Shown: positions 30,701 through 45,700 of the stretch, in pieces | How positions within the stretch are numbered: the first letter of the stretch is position 1 | How the letters are laid out: every line of letters begins with the position of its first letter | Assembly: GCA_012064415.1 (NCBI GenBank) | Contig: SSNU01000244.1 | Span: forward strand, 372,001 to 436,000 | DNA length: 64,000 bases | Direction of reading: 5' to 3' | From: Gyrodactylus bullatarudis | Taxonomy: Eukaryota; Platyhelminthes; Monogenea; Gyrodactylidea; Gyrodactylidae | The notes under the pieces: generated by a model | The model's database searches: none | What the model saw: the letters and a program-made list of their open reading frames with translations, nothing else | What the model was told of the DNA's origin: nothing | Program-made: the position numbers and the translations under genes

Positions 30701-33700
30701 ATCCGATTGGTTTTTATAAGTTTTTATAACAATAAGAATAAAGAATTGTATCTAAAATAATATCTTTTGCGTATCTCAAAGTGCTAGCAATGTGTAGAGT
30801 GATATAGACTAGCTTTTAAGGGACACATCTTGGTGTACTATTAAAAATAACGGGAAAAAATTAGAACCTATCTGCACTAGAAACATTGATTCCCACTATA
30901 AATGTACGAATGAACACATGGCTACTTGAACTCGATTCAAAAATCAACATGTGTCTTTTTGAATAGAAAAATAAAAGTTCCAAATGTTTTTCATTTCTTT
31001 TTGGCCTTAAGATTAACCTGTTCTGCCTAGATTGCCCTGAAAAAGTGTCTCAATTCAGCTGATGTTAGCTTCAACGAATTTGATATTGACGACTCTCGCA
31101 GTTTCCCATCCAGCAAAGTGGAATCGGCCATTGAGAAGCTGAAAAATTCATGGACACCCCTCCTTGATGCCCTTGTGAGTATATTCTTATAAATACAGGG
31201 TCTCGTATCTCCATTTTTCTCCGCATTGTCAAAATCACTAAGCTAGCAGTCAGATTGAAATAATAAGATTCTGAAAATTAGGAATTTTTATCGTCTAGAC
31301 TGAAATGACCTGCAAAGAATTCTGTTCAACTCGTTGCCTAAAAACTTCTGAGCCACCTCTTCTGGTTTAGAAGCTATGCTCGATAGTATCTCTTGAATTT
31401 CAATCCCTTTTTTTCGCAAAAGTGAAAAAGTTATGTCTCGTCTTGAAGCTTTTAGCCTTGGCACAGGACATGTGTGAAAATAGCTAAAATTAATAAATTT
31501 GCTTTTTATAATTTGGTAACACAGCTTTGAATACTAAACCTAATTGACATGAAGACGAGAATTTGCTATTTTTACAAAAAACTCGATATTATTCTCCGGA
31601 AAATAATAATTTTTTGAATTCTAAAACGGAATGAGCTATTAAGATGTGGAGATTCGAAAAAATTCCGAAAAAATTCATTCTGACCAAAGTTAGGCCGTTT
31701 TTTGAATTTCGAAAATGCACCAAATTTCCACTTTGTCAACTTTTGAATCCAAAATTTTTATCGATTTCGATAATTCGAAGCCGTTTAGTATTCATATTTG
31801 GGATCAAAAAATTCAAATGGTTCGATTTCCCACAGTAATGACGAACATCAGTGGACTTTTACAGGTGAATTCGAATTCTTCGTTCAATGTTGATCCCAAA
31901 TATCATCACAAAACGGCTTCGAATTATCGAAATCGATAAAAATTTTGGATTCAAAAGTTGACAAAGTGGAAATTTGGTGCATTTTCGAAATTCAAAAAAC
32001 GGCCTAACTTTGGTCAGAATGAATTTTTTCGGAATTTTTTCATTCCGTTTTAGAATTCAAAAAATTATTTTTTCTGCTATGAATCCGGAGAAAAATGTTG
32101 AGTTTTTTGTAAAAATAGAAAATTCTCATTTTCATGTAAACTAGGTTTAATTAAAAAATGTTGTAAAACACAGCTTTTGTATCTTAAATTTTTTTAGATC
32201 TGAATGAATTCTTTTAGAATCTGCAATCTGAACAAATTTAAACAGCCTCATTTTGTTACGAATCATAATTTTTGAAATAGTTTAAAAACCTTTCTTTCTG
32301 ACTATTCGGAGAAAAAATATGAGATTTATTGTGGAAATAGTTGCAACCAACCTTAGGCTTATACTTTGCCATTTTACATTAAAAAATTAGCTTCTCCTTT
32401 CATCTCTGGTGAGATATATAGCTTAATGGCTCTCATTGACATTCAACCGAATTTTGACATTTCCCGCCAACTTAATAATAAGTTTGAACATGTTTTTAGA
32501 GAACTGTCTTGATTACTTGGAACTCTAAGGAAATTGATTAATAGCATATTGACACATTTCCTTTAAGGTTAATTCCTTCTATGAGATACCCGATGTCTTC
32601 TCCCAGTACCTATTCAAGGCTTCGCCGAACCATCAGCAAGGTATCATATGCTATGCGAATGGCCCAAAGCGCAATAAAATCGTTGACAACCGGATGAAGT
32701 TGGTCAATGGTCATTTCTATCTACCCCTCGATGATTTTATCCAGGGCCATGATGTACATTCGGAGAAGAATCATCATATTCGTAGTTTGAAGAATCAGCG
32801 CTTTCAAGTAAGCCCATTTCACTTTTAACCCTTAGAGACCCACTGGGTTATTTCTTATCACATATCATATTTTAGCAACTCATAATTGTGTATCAAAATA
32901 TCCTAAAATACTTTGTTTACCACCCATTCGATAGGAAATATATTGGTCTCCTAGAGACGCAAAATTCTGTAGATTTGTAATCAGCGTATTCGTAAACCAT
33001 ACGATAAACAAAAGATTGAATGCAAATCATGAACAAATACATTGTAGGCTGGAAAAAAACACCAAAACTCAGTGAAGAAAAAGGTGAAAAATCTCAAATT
33101 GGCCATTTGGGTAATTGAAGGTTATAAGAGTAATTTTATTGAACACAAAGATTGATGAAGAATCCAAAATTCTGTGCCGTCATCAGCCGCATTTGTATAA
33201 AAAATTGAAAAATATTAGAAATTGAAGCATCGTGGTTTTTCTGTTTGATGTGCTTGGTCATCGCTGTATCCTTCTTTTGGTGATCAATGATCCTTTGATC
33301 TAGTAGATAACTTTCCAATGGTGCGTCCGATATGAGAAGTTCCGCAGTCATATTGCAATTTATAAATTAAAAGAGTCTTTTCTTCAGGTCTTAGTAAATC
33401 CTAGTGAATTGAGCTGATTAATCTTTGTCACAGGAACTATCATTATATTCTGAAATTATCTCGACATGTCTTTCTATGTGTCATCAGTGACGACTAGGGC
33501 CTCAAAAATAGTACCAAATAAAATAAATATGTAGCATCTCTTAAACTGAAAAATAAAAGGGACATTAGTACTTTGCAGAGATTTTGAGTAAAAAATAGTA
33601 CTTGACAGTAAATTCTTGCAGAATTTAGAATCTTGTGTCATCAAAATTTCTGATTTTTTGTCAAATATTTTTCATCATTCAACTGTTATAGCGCATATTT

Positions 33701-36700
33701 TACAAAAGAAATCCTTTTAGATTAAATTTTAAATTTTGGGGTTAATTACAAAAAGTTTAAGGGTAAAAGTCCTTTTTTACAATTGGTCTAAGTCCTTTTA
33801 ACAAAAAGTCTAAGATCTATTCGGTGTATTATCAAATGGCCTAAGTCTGTTTACAGAAAGTATAAGTGGTATATGCGGATATTTTCATTTGGTCTAACAA
33901 ATTTACACGTTTTATAACTATACATGAAATATTTATCACTTGGCCTAAGATTTTTTACACTTTTCACAAGCATGAATGAAGTAATTAACACTTTATATAA
34001 GTTATTTTACACTCTCTATGAGTTTTTGTGAGATCACTATCTGAAATGTATTTACTGATCCTTTGGTTTAAACTATTCAAACCAATAGAAGTGATATATT
34101 TTTAAGTCTGAAACAACCAATCATAGGCGAGCAGTCTTTTATTTGGACCCTTAGAATTTGACATAATACATCTAGTCATTAAAATGTCTAATATATACGG
34201 TTGCAAAGCTGGTGTGATCGAACATCTTACCCAACTTTCAAAAGAAACGAATAGATCTCATATACCTGTTAGTTCAACACCTACATATTATAAGGTGAAA
34301 TGTCGAGATCAGAATTGTCCTTTCACAAGGTCCTATTATAAAAGTAAAGATGGAAACTTTCATTTATCTAAATTTCATGAGCACAAATGCTCAAAAGTAA
34401 TATACATTTCTAACACTGATTTCAGCTGAACTATAAGCCAAAAAGAATTACAGTTAAAGAAGAAATACGTACCATTGTTCAGAATGTCACAAGTTTCACT
34501 CCATCAGATTGTATCAACATTATAAAGAGTAATAAAGGTTTGGATGTTCCTTATCAAACAGCATATCGTGCAATAAAGGATTCACAAAAAGAAAACAGTT
34601 TTTCAATTCTTCAAAGTTACTATAAAATTCAAGAATTCTTCAAATGGCAATCTCTAAATAATCCAAATACATACACCAAGATAGAAGAAAATGGAACCTT
34701 GAAATCTGCTTTTATAAGCCTAAACATTTGTCAGATAGCTTTTTCCCATAGCCTTCCACTGATAGTTCTTGATCAAGTAACTACACGTTGTTGACAGCAA
34801 CTGGAATCGATGGAGCGAATAAAATATTTCCTATTGCAATTCAGATCACATATTCTGAATGTCTTGCTTCATGGAGTTTCTTTCTATCGAATTTAAACTC
34901 CTGTCTTAAACTAAATGAAAAATCTGATCTGGTCATTTTATCCGATCGCGAAAAAGGTACAGCCTCAAGTGTAGAGAATATTTTGCCAAATACTACCCAT
35001 TCTTTCTGTGTTTTCCATATCGGGAAAAATGTTTAAAATCTTTTTAAGATAGATGTCAATTATCATTTATTCAATGCAGCCAAAGCAATCACAAGAAATT
35101 CATTTTTGAATTGCATGCAAAAGATAATGGAGATAAGTCCACAGGCTCACGAATACGTAATGAATATTCCGCATAAAAACTGGGCAGAATATGCTGTAGG
35201 ACGCTGTCGATATGGTAATATAACGTCTAATATTGCAGAATCAATGAATGCCTCTTTTCTCCAATCTCGAAATCTTCATCCGTTTCACTTCATTTATAAT
35301 TTTGTAAACAATACTTACGAAAGTTTCAAGAAGAAAAATATTCGCCATCATTTCAACAAGGAACTCTATCCAGTATACTTCCAAAATAGATAGGATCCTC
35401 AGATAAACGAAGCTGAATACCCATGTAAGCACCTTATAGCTTGTATATCTTCATGTGGTGATAGTATCGATGATTACATTCAAGAATTTTTCAAGAGATC
35501 TAGTTTGATAAAAGCTTATAACGCACCCTTCAATTTTTGCGATCTCCAAAATCTTGATGACATAGAATTAGAGGCTATCGAAACGAATTTGAAAAGAGGA
35601 AGACCAAAAAAGAAAAGGATGCGGTCAAAAGCGGAAAAAATTATTTGGACTTAGACCAATTGTAAAAAAGGACTTTTACCCTTAAACTTTTTGTAATTAA
35701 CCCTAAATTTTATGGAATAATTTTGACGTGCTATGATGAAATACTGCTAGCTCAGGAATCTAGTTACCAATTCATCAATAATTTTGATTGGTCGTTTACT
35801 AGTTGAAGAATACTATACTCTGAGACTTAGTTCAGAAAAATAGTACATAAAAGTACCGGGACAACAATTTAGTGCAGAAATAGTACCAGGTATCTTTAAA
35901 TTGGGATAAGATGGGCAGATTTTTTCTTCAGAGTATTGCAACTCAGCTAGTCCTTTGTCTAGAGTATAAATGACCAAATAGTACTTTTTTGAGGCCCTAG
36001 TAACTCATCTCGAATTTTGTCGTTTGTGTATTCTTTTACAAGTATTGTAAAGGGATTCTGAACTATCAAAAATTCCAAAAGCATTTCCAAGCTAGTCATG
36101 TCAAAATAAAGCCCATATTCAACATTCCTTAAATAGTTTAAAAACACGCGTGACTTAGGATTCATAGCCCATTCTAATTCATAGGGTAATCCTTATCTTG
36201 GGTAGTTTTACAAACCTATCTAGATTGGTAGATGGAAAAAAATATGCAGAATTAGGTGAATAATTTTAATTCCAACTTCTTGTTCTTTCTTTCTTCTTCT
36301 TCTAACTAACCTGATCTATAAATCGGGATATATCAAATTCTCTCCTTGATCTAAATTGCTTGCTTTATGTTTCCCTATTTCGAAGAGAGAGTACTTGAAA
36401 ATTATCCTTCCCAAGTACCAATTCAGTACTGTAAACAGGCAAAAGTTGATGGATAAGAAACTTGCAAGCTAAAGTCAATTACCATTAGAGGTAGATTTTT
36501 CAATTTCCGATTCTTAACTTGGGTCAGAATCCAACCCAGTTCCTTGAGAGGATTCAATTAATTTCTAATGGCGTATAGAACATTTTATTACGAGTTAAAT
36601 ATTCATGTAAATTTTCATAAACGTCCGAGAATTCTGTTTGATTGAGATATGATTGATGTGTAAACATTTTAAGGTATTCAGTCACTAAGACCTGAAGCCA

Positions 36701-39700
36701 AGATGCGAGTATTGTAGGAATCCTTATCGTGATCCTGAAAATCAACTTTTGATTACACTCTCACTTTAAAATCAATCAAAATTTTCAGTTCAACATTCCA
36801 AAAAAAATGAAAATAACCATATTTATTCCAGAATTTTTTTTTCTTTAAATCGTAAAAGTGGGCAAGATGAGTAGGATTCGCAAAAAATCTTTGACATATC
36901 AGAATTTCTGATGAAAAAATTGAGGTTTTTAATAGATAGATTCCCAACTTATATCAGTTAGCTATACAACGTATACCGCACAAACCTCAGTCGGAATTGT
37001 TTCTCATTAGAAATTGACAACTTTTGAATTATCTTCAATTGACGAATAGTTTTTTAGTATTTCTAAAATTAACAAGAATCAATATATGTATGTATATGAA
37101 TAGTCGAGTACATACGACATTGAGGTTTAATGCTAGATTTTGGTTCACCCTAAATAATATTGAAAATCTTTATCGATCCCATGTGTGACTAGCAAACTGA
37201 TAGAGCCTCATTTTCCCTGTTCCCGTTAGACCTTTTTGAATAAAATAATTCTTTCACTCATATACCCCCTTCCTGTTACAAAAACTTCATGTGTTTATAA
37301 TTAAAATAAGCATATAATACATATTATACATGTATGCTCCCCATTGATAAACTATTTGTTGCATTTCTGTATGCAGTATCTGTATTAGTGTCGGAATAAT
37401 AATACCTTGTTCATCTTATCTTGTTATTAATCAAGATCCTCACAATTCCTAAGGTTACAAGCATGACGAGGAGGCTTTTCCACCCAGTTTTTATTGGGTT
37501 TATCTAGTGTAATATATATATTAGATAATTTTACACTACACAATACACATTCACAGCCCCGGGACATTCATTTGAGGTCAAGTTCTCTCTATATAGGGGT
37601 TCTATATCTAGAATATTTTTAATTATTAATTTACCAATTCACCAAAGATATCTCCCTATAAACTACTTAAAAGTAAACCAAATATATATATGAAAATCAA
37701 TTTCTGCTGAAATTAAGGTAAAATATCAAGATAATTTCAAAAAATGTAGATTGCGATCATTGATTTGAATGAAATACCCTGAATTGTTTTAATATCTTAT
37801 CCTCAATCCTAATGTCCGTCCAAAGTACACTAAATCGCATTTGTAAGCAAAGTCTTCAAGCTGCCATTCAATAGGTTAATCATTCGCCAAGAACATTCTG
37901 ATTCTTGTAATTCTCATATTTTCAAGTCTCACTATACAAGGTATCTGTCCAATATTAATGCCTAATCTAGAGAAAGAATATCATTTTCAATCATAGGGAT
38001 ACCCACATTTTTCATTTGTTAGTGCATTCAGTTAGGATAAAAAGGTCACCTAATGAAGACATTGCTAAATTCAATTCTATTCGTAGAAGGACAGAGTGTA
38101 CTTTTGATACCTCTCTGATATAGATTGCCCAGAGATAAGAATTGTGTCTTTTTCTTCAATCTGATCTCTACAGAAATCTATGCATGGTGATTCCATTCAT
38201 CTTCAACTTGAAAACATGATAACACTGACTTATGTACAACCAACTAAAGAGCATTGCTACACGGCGTTTCAATTTGATTATTCTCTTATTCTTGCCAAAA
38301 GACGTGAAATGACTTTGAATCTGGAATAAGGTTTTTTTCTCAATCTTTTTTTAAAACTTTATGAAATCCCACGTTGATAATTACCACTGTCTCATAGAAC
38401 CTATCAAAAGAGACGCATTCAAAGTTCAACTAAAAGTTTTAAAAAATCTGGCAAATTCGAATTGTTTCTAGAATTCGTTTCTCCTAATCGTTTTCTTGAA
38501 TCGGTTTTCAAAATAATCTGAAACCTTGATGTGAAAATTATATTTTTCCTAGACTCATCGAGAATAGTTTTGGCTTCATTTGAGTCTCCTTGAGTCACTC
38601 TGATAGGCGGAACAATAACTAATCTGTATGTAACACGTCTCAGGTGTGGTGAATGAGAATTAATATTTTCTACTTCTCTCTGTTGGCCATAATTGATTTA
38701 TTCCTCTACTATGGCAAACTATACATTGGATTATTCCCAAAATTTTTATAATACGTCCCATTCCTCCATCTATTGATTGGAATAATCGTTCATACAGGAG
38801 AAAATTCTAAATTTTATTTTACTTTGGTGATGAAATCATTGATTATAATTCAAAAGAATCGTATGATCCGTTGAAAAAAAAGAAGATTTTATCGAGGAAA
38901 AGAGTGTATCATTCATGCCTTGATTTTAAATTGACATTTTGTAACAAGAAATGAATGGTAACTAATTCTCACACTTATTTAACGAATACATCATACTGCA
39001 TTGAATCATCTTCATCTTACAAAAAGTAAGTAATTTCTATAAGAAAACACACATTCAAGCAAAGTGAGGAAGCAATTGAAAGAATTTTATCTCGACCAAC
39101 ATGAAGGAAACTTTGATTTAGATGAGTAATCCATTTCCTACTACTTCCGATTACTAAGCTATTTCCATATTTTCCAATGAAATCGAATACAATATATAGA
39201 TGAATGTATTTTTCGTTTAAAATCAAGGTTCTCGTCGACAAGGATTTATAGGAATAATTTGTTGTTACAAAACGTTTTGAATTCTGAACGTTGATAGGAA
39301 GAAGCCTCCCTACCAGCCATATCTAGAACCACCGAAGGAGGCTAGTCTCTAACAAGACTTCTGCTAGTATTCTCTAGTCAAACCTTACTGTTTTCTGAGG
39401 GTTCCTCGCCTAAAAGTTTCTCTCATCCTGTCACTTTTTTTAAGAAAAACGTTTAGAATTGTGCTCTGCCAATACATTCCTTTCTAATCTTTACTTTTTT
39501 CTTGTAGTATTTATGTACAGACGTTCACGATGAAACTGAACGAAGATCGCTCAATGAAGTCCTAGCCCATTCGAATGAATTAAAAGCAAAAGGCCAAGAT
39601 TTCACAATTCCCTTCTTACCAATAAACACAGAATTTTCGCAGGTTCGCAATCAAGCTCGCCAGAAACTAGCCAGATTGAATAATCAAGAGTTCCGTGAAC

Positions 39701-42700
39701 TACTTATCGATACACTCTTGGAGATTAGCGTCAGACTCAATCCAATCTTTCCGCCCCTCTCCTCTACGCCAAGGTCGAAAAACTCGACATTGGAAAATCA
39801 AAATGTCATCAATATGTTCGACAACATCCAAAACACTCCCACTTCGAACCTGGACTTGGTCTGCTCAATAAAGCCAGTGCAGAACTCATCAGAGGTTAAT
39901 ACCCAGTCGAGTTTCTCGTTTGATGATCCTATGCCGACAGATGAGAATTTACGTAACGTCAACGGTTCGTCATTAAATAATCATCAGACCATTGAGGAGA
40001 TTGATGAAGATCGTGTCTATGATGATCCTGTCTATGATCAGGTTAGTAAGGGGGGAGACTTTCTGAACCCCTATATTCATAACCCTTTCCTCTTCTATCA
40101 CATTTTAATTTTGATGATTTAGCATAATTGATTTTCTCTTCACCATTCTACCACTTTTCAATAAAAAATCTCAAAATTTCACTAAAATTTTCGCGCCAAA
40201 TCAAAATTTGAAAAAAAATTCTTTTCTTCTGATTTTTTTTCTTCAAACGGTAAAAGTAGGCAACATAAATCTCAAGGACAAGATTACATGGCTTTCTTTT
40301 GCTTTCATTCTTTACAAATCGAATTTAGATTATTATTTTTTTTTTCTCTTGTGTTTGCTTGTCAGTTAACTGGAATAATTTCTCTCTCTTGTTCACATCC
40401 AACTTCCTCCTCCTCGCATAAGGAAGTCAACATGTTCTCGTTTCAATAACCAACTAATAATTATAATTATTGGTTTTATCCTTCTTATACGTCATCCTAA
40501 CAGGAGAAGACCAATCAATGATTGAGAGAATTATTTGAATGAATTCATAGTAGTATTCATTATTGATTAATTCATTTCACACACAGAATGAAACTAATGA
40601 CTCATACTTTATTTAGACAGTGTCTATATAGTTTTTTCCCTTTGTTTTCTTTTTCCATAATTCTAATAATTGAATGAATCCTACATGAAGTTAATGAGTG
40701 TACAACACACTGTGTCTGTACCATATAAATTTCTTTCACTCTCACACATGTTGTTCTTGTAAAGGGGTGTTAAATATTTTCCTTTCTCTGATTGATTTTC
40801 TGATTATTCACTCGAAAATGCTTGAATGTGGTTTTTTTCTGCTTTTCCAGGTTGCCTTTGATGCTGAACTAAATGGAAATCAATCTAATAAAACCAGCAA
40901 TTCCCCAGCAAAGCCATCAAGAGCCCTTAGAAGTGACCGAGTGCTACCCCACAACAATCTCTATCAAGATGTAAGTTTTTCATGATGAGAATAATCATTT
41001 TTCCATTAAACATCATGTGTATTCAATAGCTATTCTTGAATATACTGATATTTATGGTAACCTGTCCATAAGATGTATCAATGTTTCTCGATTTTTTCCC
41101 TTGTCACATGTCCTCCTTCGTATTTAATGGGAAATATTTTAGGTTTCTTCCTCTTTTCCAATTTATCAAGATTTTCCTTATTTCCTCATAATTTTGTTTT
41201 TTGGTGGAAAAAATCCCATAACCTAATGATATATTTGAGAAATCCATCTTTATCAGACGTCTAACGGTGATCCCAACTATCAACTTATTTCATAATGAGA
41301 TCCGAAGAGAAATATTGAGTTTTTTGAGTGAATTGGCTTTACTTCCTACTGTTATAACAAAGTTCAATGATCGAATTTTGAATATCCTAGTTATTTGGTT
41401 AGATAAATAATTCACAAATCGAAAGCAATTTTATCGATTACAATTTTATACTGTACACGAGATAAGAAATCATGACAGTAACATTTGAACTTGTTGAAAC
41501 ATTTATTTCTTCTCTATGATAGACATCTGACGCTGTCAACACCAACCACCCTGTCAGAGTTGACGAGGTGACAAATGAAATTGTCCAACTGAAACAAGCC
41601 AATCTCGAATTAAAAGAGCGTCTCTTACAAATGCAGAGTGCCAAGTACCAGTATGAAACCAAGTTTGGAGACTTGGAATCAGAAATTAACCAACTCAAAC
41701 GTGAACTTATCATGCTTAAAATGGAAAAGGTTAGTTAGTTTTTATTCAATTTGAGGTTTTTTCATACTACTGAAACTAGTTTTTAGCCAATTATATTGCC
41801 TCATTGCAACAGCCAATGAGAATAGGCCTTCATCTAAACTCTATAGAATATTCGTACTTTGTGGATTTTTAAAACTGAATGACATAATGGGGAAGCATTT
41901 TCGGCACATGCTTCAATACAAAATAATGTCTAGAAATGAGGTTAGAAATTTCAACCTACCCTACGCGCTCTACCTTACATGGGTAGTTAGTGAGGTCAAA
42001 AATTTTGATTGAGATATAAAAATTGTGTAATTTGTCATGCTGATTCTTAATCTGTGTTCAGAATATTCCTCTCTTACTAGATATCTTGGTATTGGCTAAA
42101 ACTTTTAATGATTACGAGATTTAAAGAAAATCCATGAGATCAAATGAGATTTAAAATGGGTTTTTCTCTCCATAAGTCTCTTGTCTGTGTGTCTAAAGAT
42201 ATTTTTCCATCATATTATAGAAAATAGGTTTTTCTGACTACACTTTATTCGCATTTCAGTTTGAAACCATAAAAATAAAATTTCACGTGACACACTGGAC
42301 TAGGAAAAAGCTTTTATCTTTTATCCTTTTCAACCCGTCTTTAGCATCATGTCTATCTACATATTCATAGGAGAATTTCTTGAATTTTCGCATTCAAGCC
42401 TGAAATGCAAAACTGTATTTAGAATGGCGAATCGAATCAAATAAATTTGAGCTTCTCTTTACACTCTAGTGATTTCATATCGCTACCAGATTTATCTAAA
42501 GTCAACTCTGCATCTAAGCACACTGATAAAATCCCTTACATCTTTCTTGGCCAGTTTGTTCTGCCAAGGGCTGGACCTTGACTTTTACTTAAAAATACTA
42601 ATTCGAATGAATACTTTATTCAACCCTTCAAGTCCCCCACAGGGATAGTTTTATCGCACGTCATTTTAACAACTCATTATTATTCATTCAAGGCTTAGAA

Positions 42701-45700
42701 AATACTTCGTTTATTCACCCATTCGATAGGAAATTTATTAATCTCCTGGAATATGCAAAAATCTTGGCTCTATCATTCGCCAAACTCATGCTATACTAAT
42801 TCAAAGAGAGTTGATTTTTTTCGAAAAATTAATTTTTGTTTAAAACGTTTTTTTGAAAACCCCAGTGTCATAGATAAAAAGTAAGATAACTTTTATCGAG
42901 TAATCATACCTCTAGAATTTAAATATGCAATCGCTTGAACTGTATCTGCTAAAGCTACAAAGATAACCGGTTTTTGGAACAAAAAATGGGTCATTCAAGG
43001 GTTAAAATATTGAGCCTTGTTCTGAAATTTAAGCTCTTAGAACTTGGTTGCTTTTATCATAAAACTTGACTTTTTAAATAAATATAAGCATTTCTAGGCA
43101 TTTTTTTCCTGCTGGTAACATCTATCTTAATTAGACATTCTGTCAGCTTTAGTATTTACAGAGAATAACGTGTTTACTACCCATTGTATAAATGTTATGA
43201 TAAATTACTACATATTACTTTTATAAAAGAACAATACAGTCATTGTAAATAACTCCTTTGATTCTGGGAATTCATTCAAACCCGGTATGAAGGCTTCAAA
43301 TAGTTCAGAGGACTTCAATAATAGCCAAACATCTATGAACAAGTACAAAATATCAGAGGCCGGTGGATCCTTCCTCGACATGGACAATGGCTATACTCGT
43401 TCACACAATCCCATTGAACATGTTTCCATGAATGAAGACCTTCTCAATACAGAATATTCCCTTCATGCACCAAATGTTGATGAGCCGATACCAGCCGAAA
43501 GAAAGATATCTACAAAGAGTATGTTTCCATCATCTTTTACCCTATTCGCTCGTCTGGTTACTTATATATAGCTAATTGATATGAAGTTGGGAATCTATGA
43601 TGTTTACAGAAATCTCGATATTTTCATCGAGAATTCGAATTTGTTGAAGATTTTTTGATTTGAAAGTGGGAGAGGGATCAAGATTAGACAAGAAAATCAA
43701 TTCAACTGAATCTGATCTTATGCATAATCATATTATCGTTTGGGAGCGGAATTTCGATTTTTTGATCATTTTCACTACTTGAAAATCAATGAAATTTCGA
43801 TAATTCAAAATCTCTCGAGAATGGGAAAACTGTCGATAATTTGACGGTGTTATTCAGCTTTATTATATAATCTTGATCCTGAAAATCAATTTTTTGATCA
43901 CTCTCTCACTTTCAAATAAACAAAAATTTTCAGCTCAAAGTTCGAAAAAATGGGATTTTGGCGCCAAATGGGAATTTGAAAAATGACCATATTTTTCATA
44001 AAAATAATTTTTTTCAGAATTTTTTTCTTGAAATGGTAAAACTGGGCAACATGAGTAGGATTGCGAAAAATCTTTAACAAATTCAAATTCTTGATGAAAA
44101 AATTGAGATTTCTGTGAAAATCATAGATTCCCAACTTCATATCAACAAACTTTAGGATGATAGGTTCAGCGATAAGCTCTTGGAGTAACATTTGGACGTA
44201 AGATTCCTCCATCAATCAGATAGGGCTCCGAGGCTTCACTTTCAGTGTAGAAAATTTCTAGCTTCGTAGATTTTTCATCGAAAACTATAACTTTGTTTCA
44301 ATAATAAATATAGCAATAATTTTTGATCTATGGTTTGAGAAACTTTCTGGTACAAGAGAATTTAAATTCTTACTACTATTCTAATCAGATGAGAATTCTG
44401 TGCACTTGAAAGATATCGAATTGTTTGCTTCCCACTACCCCCTTCACATACAAAGCCTGTTTGACTTACACCCTCCCCTTTTCATATAAGAAGTATAAAT
44501 AAAAAGCCTCCCCTTGTTAGCTTGATTGTGTTACCGACGCACAAAAATAGACAGAAACTTTAGGACATGTATATTTCCCATCTACCAGACGAATACCGAT
44601 CACTTTAGAACTTAATGTACAGTACACCAATTTTAATTTGTTTATAATTTAAATTTCTCTATTATGTAGATTCTAGAATTTCATCTTTTAATTACCCTGT
44701 ATTTAAAATCTTCATGGGTCATAATTAGAATATATTTTATTGATTCTAAAATTGTTGGCCAATCCCATTCGAGTATTCAAATTCATTGAAAAAGATTTTA
44801 CTACAATATTATTCTCAATGAATTCGTATTCCATTTTGATTTAGTCTAGATTTTTTAGTCTCAATTCTGTTACAGATCCTCTCTACGATTACTACGAAGG
44901 TAAAATCCAAACTTCAATCCTATTCAATTAATTTAACACAGTATTAGTATTTACGCTATGAGCTATCTCCTACCTTGTTACCTTGATTGAAAATAATCTT
45001 GATAAACATTTTCATCGTATTCCACAGAGTACCTTGACCAATCACGTTCTTCAACTCAGAATGATTCTGATAGTATTCCTTCCGACTTTAACAATCTCGA
45101 TGAACCTGTTGTTGCTCCAAAAAGAGAAGTCGAAAATACCTTTTTCAAAGATAAAAGTAAGCTCACTTTTGTACACGTTGAACTATGATGATTTAAGGAT
45201 TCTGAGTAGTCCTATAACCAACTCAATACTCTAGTTATTTATAAATAGTATTAAATTTACTATGGATTATTGAAAAACATATTATTATTATTATTAATTG
45301 TCCATTTACAAGTAGTGTGCCTTTGTCAATATATCAACTTTAGATTTAACTTTTATTGCCACACTTCATTAATTAAGGCATCATGATTGTAAGTTTTGAT
45401 ATCTAAATTCTCGATTGAAGTTTTGAAATGAAATGTAAAACCAACCTTGATTTCCCTACTCTACCTGATTAATGTTTTTAACCTTGGTACATTTGCTTTT
45501 ACCTAATCTACGTCTCTTCTTCTCTGCTCAAGATTAGAAAGCAGAAGTTCTCTAGACACCCCGAGATCATCTTATACATTTTGGTAATTAACCCATACAT
45601 GATCGAAAAATATAAAATATTTATTGGGCCATTTGCTAGATTGCCCAAAAACGTGAATCCTATCAAAATATCGTCGTGAAATTCATTAGTAATTTTCATA

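Noticed and set aside
34427..34429. Nonsense mutation in the MULE transposase at its first frame end
   Set aside because: Removed by a 29-nt GT-AG intron that restores the frame; the later stop near 35034 and the shift near 34780 are the true breaks.
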